From Chromatiaceae bacterium (lineage in GTDB: Bacteria > Pseudomonadota > Gammaproteobacteria > Chromatiales > Chromatiaceae), in assembly GCA_024235255.1 (NCBI GenBank), contig JACKMT010000001.1, forward strand, positions 1,221,988 to 1,285,987: a DNA stretch of 64,000 bases, written 5' to 3'. Position 1 is the first letter of the stretch, and the number at the start of each line of letters is the position of its first letter. Position numbers and translations under genes: made by a program. The notes below the pieces were generated by a model, which made no database searches, was not told the origin of the DNA, and was given only the letters and a program-made list of their open reading frames with translations. Below are positions 8,924 to 18,678 of the stretch, piece after piece.

Positions 8924-10362
8924 GACGCCTCCCGCGGCATCGTCTTGATCGCATCCCAACGCGCAAGCGCCGCTTGGCGCGAAGCCGCTATATCCACCAT
9001 CGGCGGCGGATAACCGGTGTGTATGTCAGCCTGTTCCACACCGTGCAAGAGCCGGCGCCGGTCGGCTTGTGCCAGCTGCGGCACCCAGCGCTTGATATAT
9101 GCTCCGTCGGGGTCGAAGCGCTCGGCCTGCCGCGCGGGACTGAAAACGCGGAAGTAAGGCGCCGCATCCGCGCCGCAGCCGGCGGTCCACTGCCAGCCGA
9201 GCGTGTTGGCTGCCAAGTCTGCATCCACCAGGGTATCCCAGAACCAACGGGCGCCTTCCTGCCAGTGCACGCCCAGATTCTTGGTCAGCAGCGAAGCGAC
9301 GATCATGCGCACCCGGTTATGCATCCAGCCGGTATGCCATAGCTCGCGCATGCCCGCATCGACAATCGGAATGCCCGTCTCGCCGCGCTGCCAGGTGTGC
9401 AACAGAGCCTGCGCTGCGTCGCCTTCAAGCCAGCCGGCATGTTCGAAACGGCTGTCCAGCGACCGGCTGGCGGTCGCGGGAAAATGGTAGAGCAGATAGT
9501 GCGCAAATTCACGCCAGCCCAGTTCGGTGACATAGCGGCGCAGATCGCCCTCCATTGCGGCGGATTGTCCGAACCGGTTGAGCAGCGCCCAGAGGATCTG
9601 GCGCACCGATATCTCGCCTAAATGGAGGTGCGGGGAGAGGCGCGATGTCCCCTCGATAGCAGGTATGTCGCGCCTCGCACCATAACCGGGAACGGCCGTC
9701 TCCAGCGCCTGCACAAGCCTGGCGCGGGCGCCTGCCTCCCCCGGCGTCCAGACCGGCTCGAAACCGCGATACCAGCGGATGCGCGGCAGCAACTTCAGCT
9801 CCGCCGGCGACCGTGCGTTTGTATCGGTCACCGGATCGACAATCCGTTTCGGCGGCGGCAGTGGCGGCTCCGCCTGATGCAGCTCCACCGCACAGGCTCG
9901 CCAATACGCACCGAACACTCGGTAGGGGCGCTGCTGCCCGTTAAGCACTCGCCAGGGCTCGTTGAGCAGCATCGCGTTGAAAGAACGGCACTCAACGCCG
10001 CGCTCCTCCAAGCGCCGTTTCAGTCCGGTATCTCGGGAAACGGTCGCCGGATCGTAGAGCCGATTCCAGAAAACCTGCGTTGCCTGCTGCTCCCCGATCA
10101 GGCGAACCAGAATCGCTTCGCTTGCTCCTTGGTAAACATTCAGTCGCGCACCCAAGCGCCGCAATCCGGCATCGAGAGATTGCAGACTCTGATGCAGCCA
10201 CCAGTTGCTGGCGCTGCCCGGCTGCCAGGGCGTCTCCTCCTCCGGGGCATGAATATATACCGGAAGCACCCGGCCAGGGCCATCAAGAGCAGCGGCCAAC
10301 GCCGGATTGTCCGCCAGCCGCAGATCCCGCCGGAACCAGACGATAACCGTCTCCTCTTTCAT
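8920..10362 (-). CDS. phrB: Deoxyribodipyrimidine photolyase (cryptochrome/photolyase family)
   Basis: 480 residues from MKEETVIVWFRRDLRL; an ATG three codons upstream is equally possible. The N-terminal Rossmann-like antenna domain covers roughly residues 1-130. The C-terminal FAD domain carries the family signature WHTGWMHNRVRMIVASLLTK, then LGWQWTAGCGADAAPYFRVF. The final YPPPMVDIAASRQAAL is typical of class I CPD photolyases. The enzyme repairs UV-induced cyclobutane pyrimidine dimers using blue light. It heads a minus-strand set with the DUF454 gene coupled by a 4-base overlap. Confidence 0.93.
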   Translation of the reverse strand: MKEETVIVWFRRDLRLADNPALAAALDGPGRVLPVYIHAPEEETPWQPGSASNWWLHQSLQSLDAGLRRLGARLNVYQGASEAILVRLIGEQQATQVFWNRLYDPATVSRDTGLKRRLEERGVECRSFNAMLLNEPWRVLNGQQRPYRVFGAYWRACAVELHQAEPPLPPPKRIVDPVTDTNARSPAELKLLPRIRWYRGFEPVWTPGEAGARARLVQALETAVPGYGARRDIPAIEGTSRLSPHLHLGEISVRQILWALLNRFGQSAAMEGDLRRYVTELGWREFAHYLLYHFPATASRSLDSRFEHAGWLEGDAAQALLHTWQRGETGIPIVDAGMRELWHTGWMHNRVRMIVASLLTKNLGVHWQEGARWFWDTLVDADLAANTLGWQWTAGCGADAAPYFRVFSPARQAERFDPDGAYIKRWVPQLAQADRRRLLHGVEQADIHTGYPPPMVDIAASRQAALARWDAIKTMPREAS

Positions 10363-10666
10363 AACCCGCATCTGTGCTTAAAAAAGTTGGTTGATATTTT
10401 AACCGGTCGGGAGCCGCTTGGCCGCAACGTACAAGTCTGAGTAGACGGACAAGCGCATAAATAACTCGCTCAATGCACTCCCAATGGGCGCAACCTTGCT
10501 GCACATTATCACCGGCTCCAAATTGAATCCTATAAAAAACGCTGGTAGGTTGCAGTTTTATTTCAATAATCCATTCAGCTTAAGAGGTGATCACCTATCT
10601 GACTGCCAGCTGCCCTGCCGCATTGGGCGAAAGACAAGAATATGAGGAGGGTAATTAAATAGAATT

Positions 10667-11749
10667 ATGAACAATCCCATTCTGCTCAATTGCGAATTCA
10701 CCGGGGGAAGCTGCGGTTCAAGGCTGAAAGGCCGGACCTACCGGAAGGCGCTGACTGCACTGCTGCCAGTAGCCGCACTCCTGGCAACGGGGGATGCCTC
10801 CGCCACAGAGAACACCGCCGGCACCGAAGCGGGTGGTTCGGTACTCTTTTTCACGCTTTTCCTGCTTGGCGCGGTCGGTATCAGCATCCTGCTGATCTTC
10901 GGCATCACCCGCTGGGGTCACAGGCAGGATCAGATTAGAAGCATGATGTCCTTTTCCATCAAGTATCTCACCGAGTCGATAGACGAGGGTGAAAAAATTG
11001 AGGCTGCCAGAGCATTGGGAGATACACATGACCCCAATGCACTACTGATCCTCATCGACATCCTATGCAATGAAGAGGTGGGTGAAGAACTGCGCACGGC
11101 TGCCGTCAAGTCTCTGCAGGAGATGAGCCGGGAGTACCATCAATATACCGGCGTAATCGACGACTGCATTAAAGCGGTGGAGGAGCGGAACCATCAGAGA
11201 CTCATCGATCTGCTGATTGAAAACTTCGAGCAACAGAAAAGGAAGTATGCTCACAGCGCCTTCCTGCTCGGCCGGCAATACATGCGCATCGGGCAGTATG
11301 CTGACGCTCGCATCTGGTTGCAGTATGCGAAGGTTCGTAACAAAACCGCATTGATTCGCATCAGTCAGATTTCGCCACTGATTGCTGCCTGCAATCAACA
11401 ACTGTTTGACGAAGGCGACCGACTGTTCAAAACGGGTGAATACCGTGATGCACTGGAGCGCTATGCATTGGCGTCGCACAATCTGGCATTGGAAGAGAAG
11501 AGACGCCACTGGACGCATATCCGGCTGGCCAGCATCTACTGCAAACTGAAGCATTACGAAGACGCCTACCAGGAGACCTTGCTGGCGCTAGAGGACAACC
11601 ACAAGACGGACACCTCGCTCAATTTAAATAAAATGCTCCATGAAATGCGCAGCGAGACCGGCGATACCGACGAGGCGCAAGTACGGCGCGACAGGCTTGA
11701 AGCGGAGATAGACGACCTGGTGGAGCGTGTGATGGCCGAACTGATTTAG
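10667..11749 (+). CDS. Membrane-anchored helical repeat (HEAT/TPR-like) protein
   Basis: 360 residues. The N-terminus has a signal-like stretch (KALTALLPVAALLATGDASA) followed by a transmembrane helix (VLFFTLFLLGAVGISILLIFG, about residues 61-81). The rest is soluble and helical: a HEAT-like segment (EAARALGDTHDPNALLILID) and TPR-like pairs (RIGQYADARIWLQYA, FKTGEYRDALERYALA, KLKHYEDAYQETLLALE). It probably scaffolds protein contacts at the membrane. I do not recognise a named family. The AGGAGGG upstream lies about 17 bases from the ATG, unusually far, so the true start is slightly uncertain. Confidence 0.75.
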   Translation: MNNPILLNCEFTGGSCGSRLKGRTYRKALTALLPVAALLATGDASATENTAGTEAGGSVLFFTLFLLGAVGISILLIFGITRWGHRQDQIRSMMSFSIKYLTESIDEGEKIEAARALGDTHDPNALLILIDILCNEEVGEELRTAAVKSLQEMSREYHQYTGVIDDCIKAVEERNHQRLIDLLIENFEQQKRKYAHSAFLLGRQYMRIGQYADARIWLQYAKVRNKTALIRISQISPLIAACNQQLFDEGDRLFKTGEYRDALERYALASHNLALEEKRRHWTHIRLASIYCKLKHYEDAYQETLLALEDNHKTDTSLNLNKMLHEMRSETGDTDEAQVRRDRLEAEIDDLVERVMAELI

Positions 11750-12040
11750 CGCCGATCAGCGCCGATTAACGCCAACGCCGCCCGGACAATATCTTCCTTA
11801 CCGAGCGGCAGCGTTGCGGCAGGCCCCAACGGGATGAAACAGTCGGCCGCGGCGAGCCGTTTCAGCCGCGGCTGCCAATCGCAGTGTTCTTTCAGCATGG
11901 TGTACAGCGCCTCACTCTGAGAGCCGGTCTCGCGGCACTCGTCGACAATCAAGATAGACCGGCAGGGGGGCGGCTCATAGAGCGCTCCATCGGCGCGATG
12001 AAGTTCATGTGGATGACATCGGTCTGATCTGGCATGGGCA
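11746..12040 (-). pseudogene. 3' remnant of a thiamine-dependent dehydrogenase E1/transketolase-like gene
   Basis: A 68-codon open frame (11746-11952) reads IVDECRETGSQSEAL and ends LPLGKEDIVRAALALIGADRR, like the extreme C-terminus of 2-oxoacid dehydrogenase E1-type proteins. Reading the same frame upstream continues the similarity (HRADGALYEPPPCRSIL) to about 12030 with no start codon, and the catalytic domains are absent. It therefore looks like the surviving tail of a deleted gene. Its 3' end overlaps the stop of the plus-strand repeat protein by 4 bases. The assignment rests on pattern memory of the C-terminal motif and is tentative. Confidence 0.45.
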
Positions 12041-12090
12041 GAGTTGGTTATACTCTAGTCCGTAGGAAGCAATGAAAAGGATACTCGCTA

Positions 12091-15000
12091 TTGTCGGGGA
12101 TATTCATCAGCCACAGCAGCCGTGACCACAGCGACGCAGAGGAGGTCGCTGCACGGCTGCGCGGGCAAGGCTACCAGTCGCTGTTTCTCGATTTCGATCC
12201 CGCCGACGGCATACCGGCCGGCCGCAACTGGGAGCGCGAGATCTACGCCCGGCTGCGCGCCTGCAGCGGCGTGGTGCTGCTCTGCAGCGAGCACTCGATG
12301 GCCTCCGACTGGTGTTTTGCCGAGATCACCCACGCGCGCGCACTGGGGAAGCATCTGTTTCCCGTCATCATCTCCGCCTGCGAACTGCGGCCGCTGCTGC
12401 AGGATACTCAGACAACCGATCTGCGGGGCGACCGCGAAGCCGGTTTTCAGCGCCTCTGGCGCGGCCTGCGCAGTGCCGGACTCGACCCCGCCGACGCCTT
12501 CGACTGGGATATAGACCGTCCGCCCTATCCGGGGCTGACTCCCTTCATCGACAAGGATGCCGCGGTCTTTTTCGGACGCGACGAAGATCAGCGCAATTGC
12601 CTGGACAGGTTGGAACAGATGAGCCGCTACGGCGGCGACCGCCTGCTGCTGCTGGCGGGTGCGTCGGGCAGCGGCAAATCCTCGCTGGTGCGGGCCGGCG
12701 TCATCCCCAAACTCGCACGCATGCCCGAGTGGCTGGTGCTGGAGCCGATGCGGCCGCGCCAGGATCCGCTCGAAGCGCTTTCCGGTGTGCTCCGCCGCGC
12801 TTTCGAAACAACGTCCGATACTCCGAATCTGCAGCTTTTCAGCACGCAACCGGAGTGTGCAGACGACGACCAGGCGCTGGCTGTTGCCATTGCACAACTC
12901 CAGCTTGCCGCAGATCACGGGGACAAACCGGTGCTGCTGGTCATCGATCAGCTGGAGGAGTTGCTGACCGCAGACAAAGAAGCGGCTGCCAGATTCGTCA
13001 GCCTGCTGAAACTGGCTGTCACTTGCGAACCGGGGCAGCTCTTCTGCCTGGCCACGCTGCGCTCCGATCACCTGGCCGCGCTGCAGAGCCACCCGCTGTG
13101 GCAGCAGACCCGCTTCCTGGAGCTGACGCTCGGCCCGATGACGCCCAGCCACTTTGCCGAAATCATCGCCAGACCGGCCCAGGTGGCGGGCATCGAGCTC
13201 GAATCCGGCCTGGTCGAAACCATGGTCCGGGACACCGGCACCGCGGATGCGCTGCCGCTGTTGGCCTTCACGCTGAACCGCCTGTGGCGCGATTTCGGCA
13301 GCGACGGGCGCATCACGCTGGCGGAGTACCGCGACCGCATCGGCGGGCTGGAGGGTTCGATCCGTCAGGAGGCGGAGGCGGTGCTGGCATCGCAGGCGCC
13401 GGACGCCGGGCAGCTGGTCGAACTGCGCCGGATGTTCCGCAATCTGGTCCGGGTCGACGCCGCGGGCAACTACTCCCGGCGCCCCATGCAGCTGCGTGAT
13501 ATCCCCGTCTCTCTCCGGCCGCTGATCGAAGCTTTTATCAGCGCGCGGCTGCTGGTCTCCGGTCAGGAAGAGAGCGATGCCGAAGCACCCGGACCGAGCG
13601 GCACCGGCACCTTGGAGGTGGCGCATGAAGCGCTGTTCCGTGCCTGGGACAAACTGAAGCGCTGGCTCGACGAGGACCGCGCTTTCCTGCTCTGGCGGCA
13701 GCACATCGCACCCGACGCGGAGGCTTGGCATGCCAGACCGAAGGAGCAGGGACTGCTGCTGCGCGGCGGACCGCTGGCGGAGGCCGAACGCTGGCTGGAC
13801 GAACGGAGCGATGAGCTCGGCGAGGTACTCGGAAGGTTTATTCTGGCCAGCCGGAAGTTGGCAAGGCGCAATCGCTTTGTCCGGCGCTTGGGGGTGGCTG
13901 TTATCACGCTTAGCCTGGTACTTGTCACCTGGCTGGCGTTCGAGCTTGCGCAACAGCGCCGGGAGGTTCTGCGGCAGCTGGTCAACAGCTACTGGAATAT
14001 CGCCATCGCCGCACGCGATGCGGAACACAACGCACTCAAGGCGGCTCACCATTTCACCCGGGTCGCCGACCGGACAGCGGCAACGGAACGGATGAACGCA
14101 CTGGTCAGCGCCGGACTGTTGACCGGCGGCGTCGAGCTGCGCGGCATCATCGAGCTGGCGCAGAACGCTGATGAGGTGCAGACGCTGCCCGGCGACAGCG
14201 TCGCGCTGATCCGGATGCAACAGCAGGCCCAACTCTGGGATCTGACGACGGGTGCGATGCTGGCAGGCACAAGCCACCCGGACCTGTTGATGCATTCGGC
14301 GATCACCGGCGGCAGACGTATTGTCACGCTGGCGCGTGACGGCAGCCTGAAGTTGTGGGGTCCATCCCAGCCTGAGATTGAACAGATGCATCCAGGCGCA
14401 CGGGGTATCGAAATCGATCAGACCGGCAAGCGGCTGCTGAGTTGGAGTGAAGAGGGCAGCATCCGTCTCTGGTCCCTCACCGACGGGCATGAGATATCCC
14501 GCACCGAACTAAGCAAACCGGTCGCGGGTGTCCGCTTCCTCGGCAGCTCCGGCAAACTGCTCGCGTGGAGCAGCGATGGTATGCTGCAAACCTGGCATCC
14601 TGAAGGCGCACAGCCAACTGCCCGTTGGAACAGCGGCTGTAAGGTACAGGGCACGTCACTCTCTCCGGACAATACCGGGCTGGTCACCTGGTGCGGCAAA
14701 ACCCTGATGCTGCACGATGCCTCTGCCGGCCGGGTGATCGCAAGCTGGCTGTCAGCCGAACCGGTGGATGCGGCGCAGTTTCTCCCCGCTAGCGGCGTGA
14801 TCCTCTCCTGGAACGAAGCCCAAGGCCGGGTGCGCGTCTGGAGCGCCGAGGATGGCAAAGCGCGCTTCGACGAACCCCTTCAGCACGGTGGAAGCATCGC
14901 CCGGGCGGTGCCGACAGCGGACGGCAGGCACCTCATCACCAGCGGCTCCGGCAACCAGATCAATCTCTGGGATCTGGAACTGGGAGAGCTGGCCGCTCGC

Positions 15001-15876
15001 GGGCAACATGGTTCGGGTGCTACGTTAGTCAGAGCCCGGATCAGCGGTGACGGCGAGCGCATACTTGCCTGGAGCCGCGAATCCGGCGCCCGGCTCTGGG
15101 ATAGCGCCACCATGAACCCACTGAGCCTGCCGCTGCTGCATCCGGTGCCGATCAGCGGCGCGCGCTTTTTCGATCATGACCAGGGCATTCTCAGCTGGGA
15201 CCAGGGCACCAGTCTGCGCATCTGGCGGCGTAATCCACCGCGCGAAGCCACCGCGCCGGCAGCGCCGCCGACCGATGCAACGCGCAACACCGCCGAGGCA
15301 GCGAGCGTTGCGGATCAGATAAACTCACTGCCCCTCAGCCTGATCGACCGGCTCCGGAGAGCGGGCCTGCTCAACTACCGGATCCTGAACCGGCAGAATG
15401 AGATGCTGCTGCTGGCTTCTGATACGAAAGCGCGCACAGTGGGGCTGGATACGGATGCCTACCCGATCTCCGCCCCGCTGACCCTGGATGAACGAATCCG
15501 CGGCGGTTTTTTCGACGCGGACAGCGGCCGCATCCTGCTCTGGGGCGATAGCAGCGTGCGCCTCTGGGATGGCGTTTCGAGCAGAGCCTTGGGCGCGCTG
15601 ATGCGCTCCGATGTACTCTTCCCGGGCGGCGGCGCCCGCGCCGCCGAAGGATTATTGATCTGGGAGCTGCAACGCGCACGCCTGTGGCGCTGGCCGGCAT
15701 TGGACGGAGGAGAGTCAAATGTAGAACTTCGTCTGAGTCGGGTCAGCGGGACGCGTCTTGATCCTCAGGACGGCATAAAGATACTGGACCGGGAGGAGTG
15801 GTGCGAAACGGTCAAAGCGAAGCAACCGGCACCGGTCGGTTGTGGCAGCATTGGATCAACGCACGGTAACCAGTGA
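12091..15876 (+). CDS. TIR domain - STAND NTPase - transmembrane - WD40 protein
   Basis: 1261 residues from a TTG start with AAGGA 9 bases upstream; no in-frame ATG fits the TIR N-terminus. Residues 1-95 are a TIR domain (IFISHSSRDHSDAEEVAARL, then SDWCFAEIT with the probable catalytic Glu78). Residues ~148-400 are a STAND-type NTPase: FFGRDEDQ, Walker A GASGSGKSS (190-198), Walker B VLLVIDQLEE (281-290). A single hydrophobic helix lies at ~601-620 (GVAVITLSLVLVTWLAFELA). From ~690 on there are WD40-like repeats ending in LWDL, LKLWG, IRLWSL, INLWDLE, RLWDS, LRIWRR and VRLWDG. TIR-STAND-repeat proteins are known or predicted antiphage or cell-suicide sensors in which the repeats detect a trigger and the TIR consumes NAD. 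The internal membrane helix is notable. Confidence 0.88.
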   Translation: MSGIFISHSSRDHSDAEEVAARLRGQGYQSLFLDFDPADGIPAGRNWEREIYARLRACSGVVLLCSEHSMASDWCFAEITHARALGKHLFPVIISACELRPLLQDTQTTDLRGDREAGFQRLWRGLRSAGLDPADAFDWDIDRPPYPGLTPFIDKDAAVFFGRDEDQRNCLDRLEQMSRYGGDRLLLLAGASGSGKSSLVRAGVIPKLARMPEWLVLEPMRPRQDPLEALSGVLRRAFETTSDTPNLQLFSTQPECADDDQALAVAIAQLQLAADHGDKPVLLVIDQLEELLTADKEAAARFVSLLKLAVTCEPGQLFCLATLRSDHLAALQSHPLWQQTRFLELTLGPMTPSHFAEIIARPAQVAGIELESGLVETMVRDTGTADALPLLAFTLNRLWRDFGSDGRITLAEYRDRIGGLEGSIRQEAEAVLASQAPDAGQLVELRRMFRNLVRVDAAGNYSRRPMQLRDIPVSLRPLIEAFISARLLVSGQEESDAEAPGPSGTGTLEVAHEALFRAWDKLKRWLDEDRAFLLWRQHIAPDAEAWHARPKEQGLLLRGGPLAEAERWLDERSDELGEVLGRFILASRKLARRNRFVRRLGVAVITLSLVLVTWLAFELAQQRREVLRQLVNSYWNIAIAARDAEHNALKAAHHFTRVADRTAATERMNALVSAGLLTGGVELRGIIELAQNADEVQTLPGDSVALIRMQQQAQLWDLTTGAMLAGTSHPDLLMHSAITGGRRIVTLARDGSLKLWGPSQPEIEQMHPGARGIEIDQTGKRLLSWSEEGSIRLWSLTDGHEISRTELSKPVAGVRFLGSSGKLLAWSSDGMLQTWHPEGAQPTARWNSGCKVQGTSLSPDNTGLVTWCGKTLMLHDASAGRVIASWLSAEPVDAAQFLPASGVILSWNEAQGRVRVWSAEDGKARFDEPLQHGGSIARAVPTADGRHLITSGSGNQINLWDLELGELAARGQHGSGATLVRARISGDGERILAWSRESGARLWDSATMNPLSLPLLHPVPISGARFFDHDQGILSWDQGTSLRIWRRNPPREATAPAAPPTDATRNTAEAASVADQINSLPLSLIDRLRRAGLLNYRILNRQNEMLLLASDTKARTVGLDTDAYPISAPLTLDERIRGGFFDADSGRILLWGDSSVRLWDGVSSRALGALMRSDVLFPGGGARAAEGLLIWELQRARLWRWPALDGGESNVELRLSRVSGTRLDPQDGIKILDREEWCETVKAKQPAPVGCGSIGSTHGNQ

Positions 15877-16920
15877 GTCGGACCAGGCACCGACCCAGTC
15901 GCCGCCGTTATCCCACACCCGCACCTGCAGCTGATGGCGCCCCCGGGAGACCCGGTCCCTTTCGTCGTGACCGTTCCAGCGCTGCGACGCATCGCTGCCG
16001 ATCCAGCGGCCGCGCTCCACTCCGCCGTCGATCCGCTTGCCGTTGACGTAGCGGGTGCGTACGCCGTCCGGGCTTTGGCTGACGCGCATGAACTCCACCG
16101 CCGCGTTATCAAAGTCTGAGCGGGAGTTGAAGGCGTATCCCGCGGTATCCCCCTGCTCTGCGAGCAGCGTTCCCGGACTGAACTCCAGCTGGTCGACGGC
16201 CACTGAACCGACCGCGCGCGGTCCGATGCCTACCCCATACACCTTGAACCCCTCCAACGTCTCTACCTGGAGCTGATCGTCCGCAGCGGTTAATGCGACC
16301 ACCGCCGGTTTGAGGCTGCTGCCGAGAAATTCCGGCAGCTCAAAGCGCAGCACATGGCGACCCAGACCGAACTGATCGAGCCGGTAGGTGACGATGTCGG
16401 CGCCGGGAACGGCGATGCGCAGCTGCACCCGGCCGGGCACCTGCTGTTCGTAATCCACCACGATCGGCCACCCTCCCTTGATCAGTCCACGGATGCCGAA
16501 TGCGCTGGTATTGAACTGCTTGGGCAGCTGCGGCCCATCCCGGAGCAACTCCTCGACCCCTTCCCTATCCTCGCCGCGGTCCTCGGTCCGCTCTTTTGCC
16601 AGATGCTGGCCAATGGCGTACAACGCCGCGGCACCGATGATCAGACCGGGAATCAGCCAGTTGCGGTCCTTACGCTTTCCACCATGATCGACTGCTGCAG
16701 GCGTATCACTCTTCGGGGGCGCAGTAGGGGTCGGTACCGGATCCCGTGGAGGAGTATCGGGCACCTGGATGCTGTCGCTGGAGAGACAGGCCGAGCCTGC
16801 AGGCAGATTGCTGCAGTCGACCGTCGCCGACAGCGGCGCCGGATAGTTCAGACTCAAAGCGGCGATAACCGGAATACAAAGTAGGCGGCTCCAGCGCATA
16901 TCCATCATTTCATGCCCCAT
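15856..16920 (-). CDS. Hypothetical exported or membrane protein with Pro-rich linker
   Basis: 354 residues, or 350 from the ATG at 16908; several ATGs in a row make the start uncertain. A signal peptide is likely (LLCIPVIAALSLNYPAPLSA), followed by a Cys pair, a Pro-rich stretch (VPDTPPRDPVPTPTAPP), a transmembrane helix (WLIPGLIIGAAALYAIGQHL) and a ~240-residue C-terminal part. That part looks beta-rich and ends HQLQVRVWDNGGDWVGAWSD. No family recognised. Its 3' end overlaps that of the TIR-STAND gene by 21 bases in convergent orientation. It lies 25 bases downstream of the glycine-zipper lipoprotein gene and is probably co-transcribed with it. Confidence 0.7.
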   Translation of the reverse strand: MGHEMMDMRWSRLLCIPVIAALSLNYPAPLSATVDCSNLPAGSACLSSDSIQVPDTPPRDPVPTPTAPPKSDTPAAVDHGGKRKDRNWLIPGLIIGAAALYAIGQHLAKERTEDRGEDREGVEELLRDGPQLPKQFNTSAFGIRGLIKGGWPIVVDYEQQVPGRVQLRIAVPGADIVTYRLDQFGLGRHVLRFELPEFLGSSLKPAVVALTAADDQLQVETLEGFKVYGVGIGPRAVGSVAVDQLEFSPGTLLAEQGDTAGYAFNSRSDFDNAAVEFMRVSQSPDGVRTRYVNGKRIDGGVERGRWIGSDASQRWNGHDERDRVSRGRHQLQVRVWDNGGDWVGAWSDSLVTVR

Positions 16921-16945
16921 CTTTCCCGCGTTAGCGAAATACCGG

Positions 16946-17425
16946 TCAAATCGCCGTGCCTTCGATTGCCAGCTCCTCGCTGCCCGGCGATTTGCAGGCG
17001 ATCCCCTCCATCACTTCCCGGCGCCCGTCCACATAGACCACCTGATCGAATTTGCGGCACTGCCGATCGCCCTGCGCGTAATAGTCCGATGTCGGCGTCA
17101 CCTCGAAATCATTCCCACTGCGCTCGTTGCGCCAGCTCACCGTCTGGCCCTGCGGGGCTTCGTCCAGGGTCTTCGCCAGCCTCCCTTTGTCCGACTCGTC
17201 CATGTAATCGCCGATCATTCTGCCAACCACGCCCCCCACCAACGCACCGATCAGGGCGCCGCGGGTGTCGTTATCGTCGATTTTGCTTCCCAAAAAACCG
17301 CCGAGCAGCGCACCGAAAGCGGTGCCCATATCTTTGTTACTGGTTGTTTCGCAGCCGGCTGAAAAGAAAGTGACCGCCAAGATTAGCGTTGTTGCTAAAA
17401 ATCTCCTGTTGACTAGACAAGCCAT
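16946..17425 (-). CDS. Glycine-zipper surface-antigen-type lipoprotein
   Basis: 159 residues. The start is set by a strong AGGAGGT 7 bases before the ATG at 17425; an upstream ATG at 17449 is ignored. The signal peptide ends in a lipobox (FFSAGC), so the mature protein is probably an outer-membrane or periplasmic lipoprotein. Glycine-zipper repeats follow (FGALLGGFLGSKI and GALIGALVGGVVGRMIGDYM), as in the 17-kDa surface antigen/2TM glycine-zipper families. The C-terminal part (SWRNERSGNDFEVTPTSDYY) is also usual for that family. Exact role unknown; envelope integrity is the general theme. Confidence 0.85.
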   Translation of the reverse strand: MACLVNRRFLATTLILAVTFFSAGCETTSNKDMGTAFGALLGGFLGSKIDDNDTRGALIGALVGGVVGRMIGDYMDESDKGRLAKTLDEAPQGQTVSWRNERSGNDFEVTPTSDYYAQGDRQCRKFDQVVYVDGRREVMEGIACKSPGSEELAIEGTAI

Positions 17426-17865
17426 TGATTGCACCTCCTGTCTGCTCATGCTCTCGGCCTGTGCGGGTTACCGAACTTCATAGTGATGCGCCTCAAACAT
17501 AAAAAATATCTCTTTCCAGCGTAAATTATAAACCACCTTTTAGCCCACTGCCCGAACGGGATTCTCATCCGCTGCGACCCAGCATGTAACAGGGTCGAAG
17601 ATGCGCATGCGGATAAACTCATCCAGCCAAACGGCAATCCATTGCCGCCCGGCGGCTGCTTCGGTGCCACCCGGCAGTCAGTTCAGTGGGCGCTGCACAA
17701 TCAAGCCCCGGCCAATCAGCCCGTGCACCTCCGCCAGACGCCGCTTCGGCGGTTCGCAAACCCAAACTCAGGCGCCGGATATCCCGATGGCATAACTCTT
17801 GCTGCAAGCTGCATAACGAGTTGGCAGCGCAATTCGCTCGGCTGCCGCTGATCCGGAGTGGATTT

Positions 17866-18669
17866 ATGCATCAGAAACTGACCATCGGTCTACTATGCGC
17901 CGCCGTGCTGCTCTCCAGTCTGACGCTCACGCTGGGCGCGACATCAATCTGGCTGGTGGCAATTTCAGGCTTCTTTTTCGTTATCGGGGGAACCCTGATC
18001 GCCGCTGTAGTCAGCGAAGGTTACCGGCGGGTCGACGAACTGCTGCGCCGGCTGCCTGCCCTGTTCACCGCGCGGGTCGCGGCGCTGGGAGTGGATGAAG
18101 AGACCTTCCTGCAGGTGGCGACCTGCTACCGCCGCGGCAGCGTTCGCCAGGCGGAGATGTTCATCAAAGCGATGCAAGATCCCTATCTCACCCTGGGTTC
18201 GCAACTCATCGTCGACCGCTGCAGTCAGAAGGAGCTGAACCGTGCACTGCAGTGGCAGCTCTCCAACAACATGGAGCAGAAGCGGCGGCGCCTGCGCATT
18301 CTCAATGGAATGGCCGGTTTCGCACCCGCCTTCGGTATGTTGGGCACGCTGCTGGGATTGATAAATCTACTGTTTAACCTGGGCGATGGCGGATTGGATG
18401 TGGTCGGAGCCGCGATGGGTTTTGCCATGATCACCACCGTATACGGTCTGGTCGCCGCAAATCTGATCATTAAACCGATGGCGATCAAGATGGAGCAGCG
18501 CTTCCGCGAGCAGCTGGCCTGGCAGAGCGTCAAACATGAGCTGTTGATGCTGCTGTTCGAGAAGGCGCACCCCGAGGTGATCCGCGAAACGCTGAATGCA
18601 TTCATTACCGGCCGGCCGCTGCAGCTGAAGCCGGAAAACGCATCTGTGACCACACTGGCGCGTGCCTGA
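17866..18669 (+). CDS. MotA/TolQ/ExbB-family proton channel subunit
   Basis: 267 residues from an ATG with GGAG 8 bases upstream; a longer frame from 17686 is not supported. Two N-terminal helices (IGLLCAAVLLSSLTLTLGA, IWLVAISGFFFVIGGTLIAA) and two later ones (GMAGFAPAFGMLGTLLGLIN, GFAMITTVYGLVAANLIIKP) give the four-helix MotA arrangement. The conserved GMLGTLLGLI and TTVYGLVAANL motifs are present. It forms a proton- or sodium-driven stator with the MotB-like protein encoded 10 bases downstream. No flagellar genes are adjacent, so the pair may drive a non-flagellar process or be a second stator set. Confidence 0.88.
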   Translation: MHQKLTIGLLCAAVLLSSLTLTLGATSIWLVAISGFFFVIGGTLIAAVVSEGYRRVDELLRRLPALFTARVAALGVDEETFLQVATCYRRGSVRQAEMFIKAMQDPYLTLGSQLIVDRCSQKELNRALQWQLSNNMEQKRRRLRILNGMAGFAPAFGMLGTLLGLINLLFNLGDGGLDVVGAAMGFAMITTVYGLVAANLIIKPMAIKMEQRFREQLAWQSVKHELLMLLFEKAHPEVIRETLNAFITGRPLQLKPENASVTTLARA

Positions 18670-18678
18670 CACAACAGC

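Noticed and set aside
12088..14490. 800-codon open frame antisense to the TIR-STAND gene
   Set aside because: It is a GC-driven shadow of the real gene, has Gln/Arg-rich composition typical of antisense frames and no domain.
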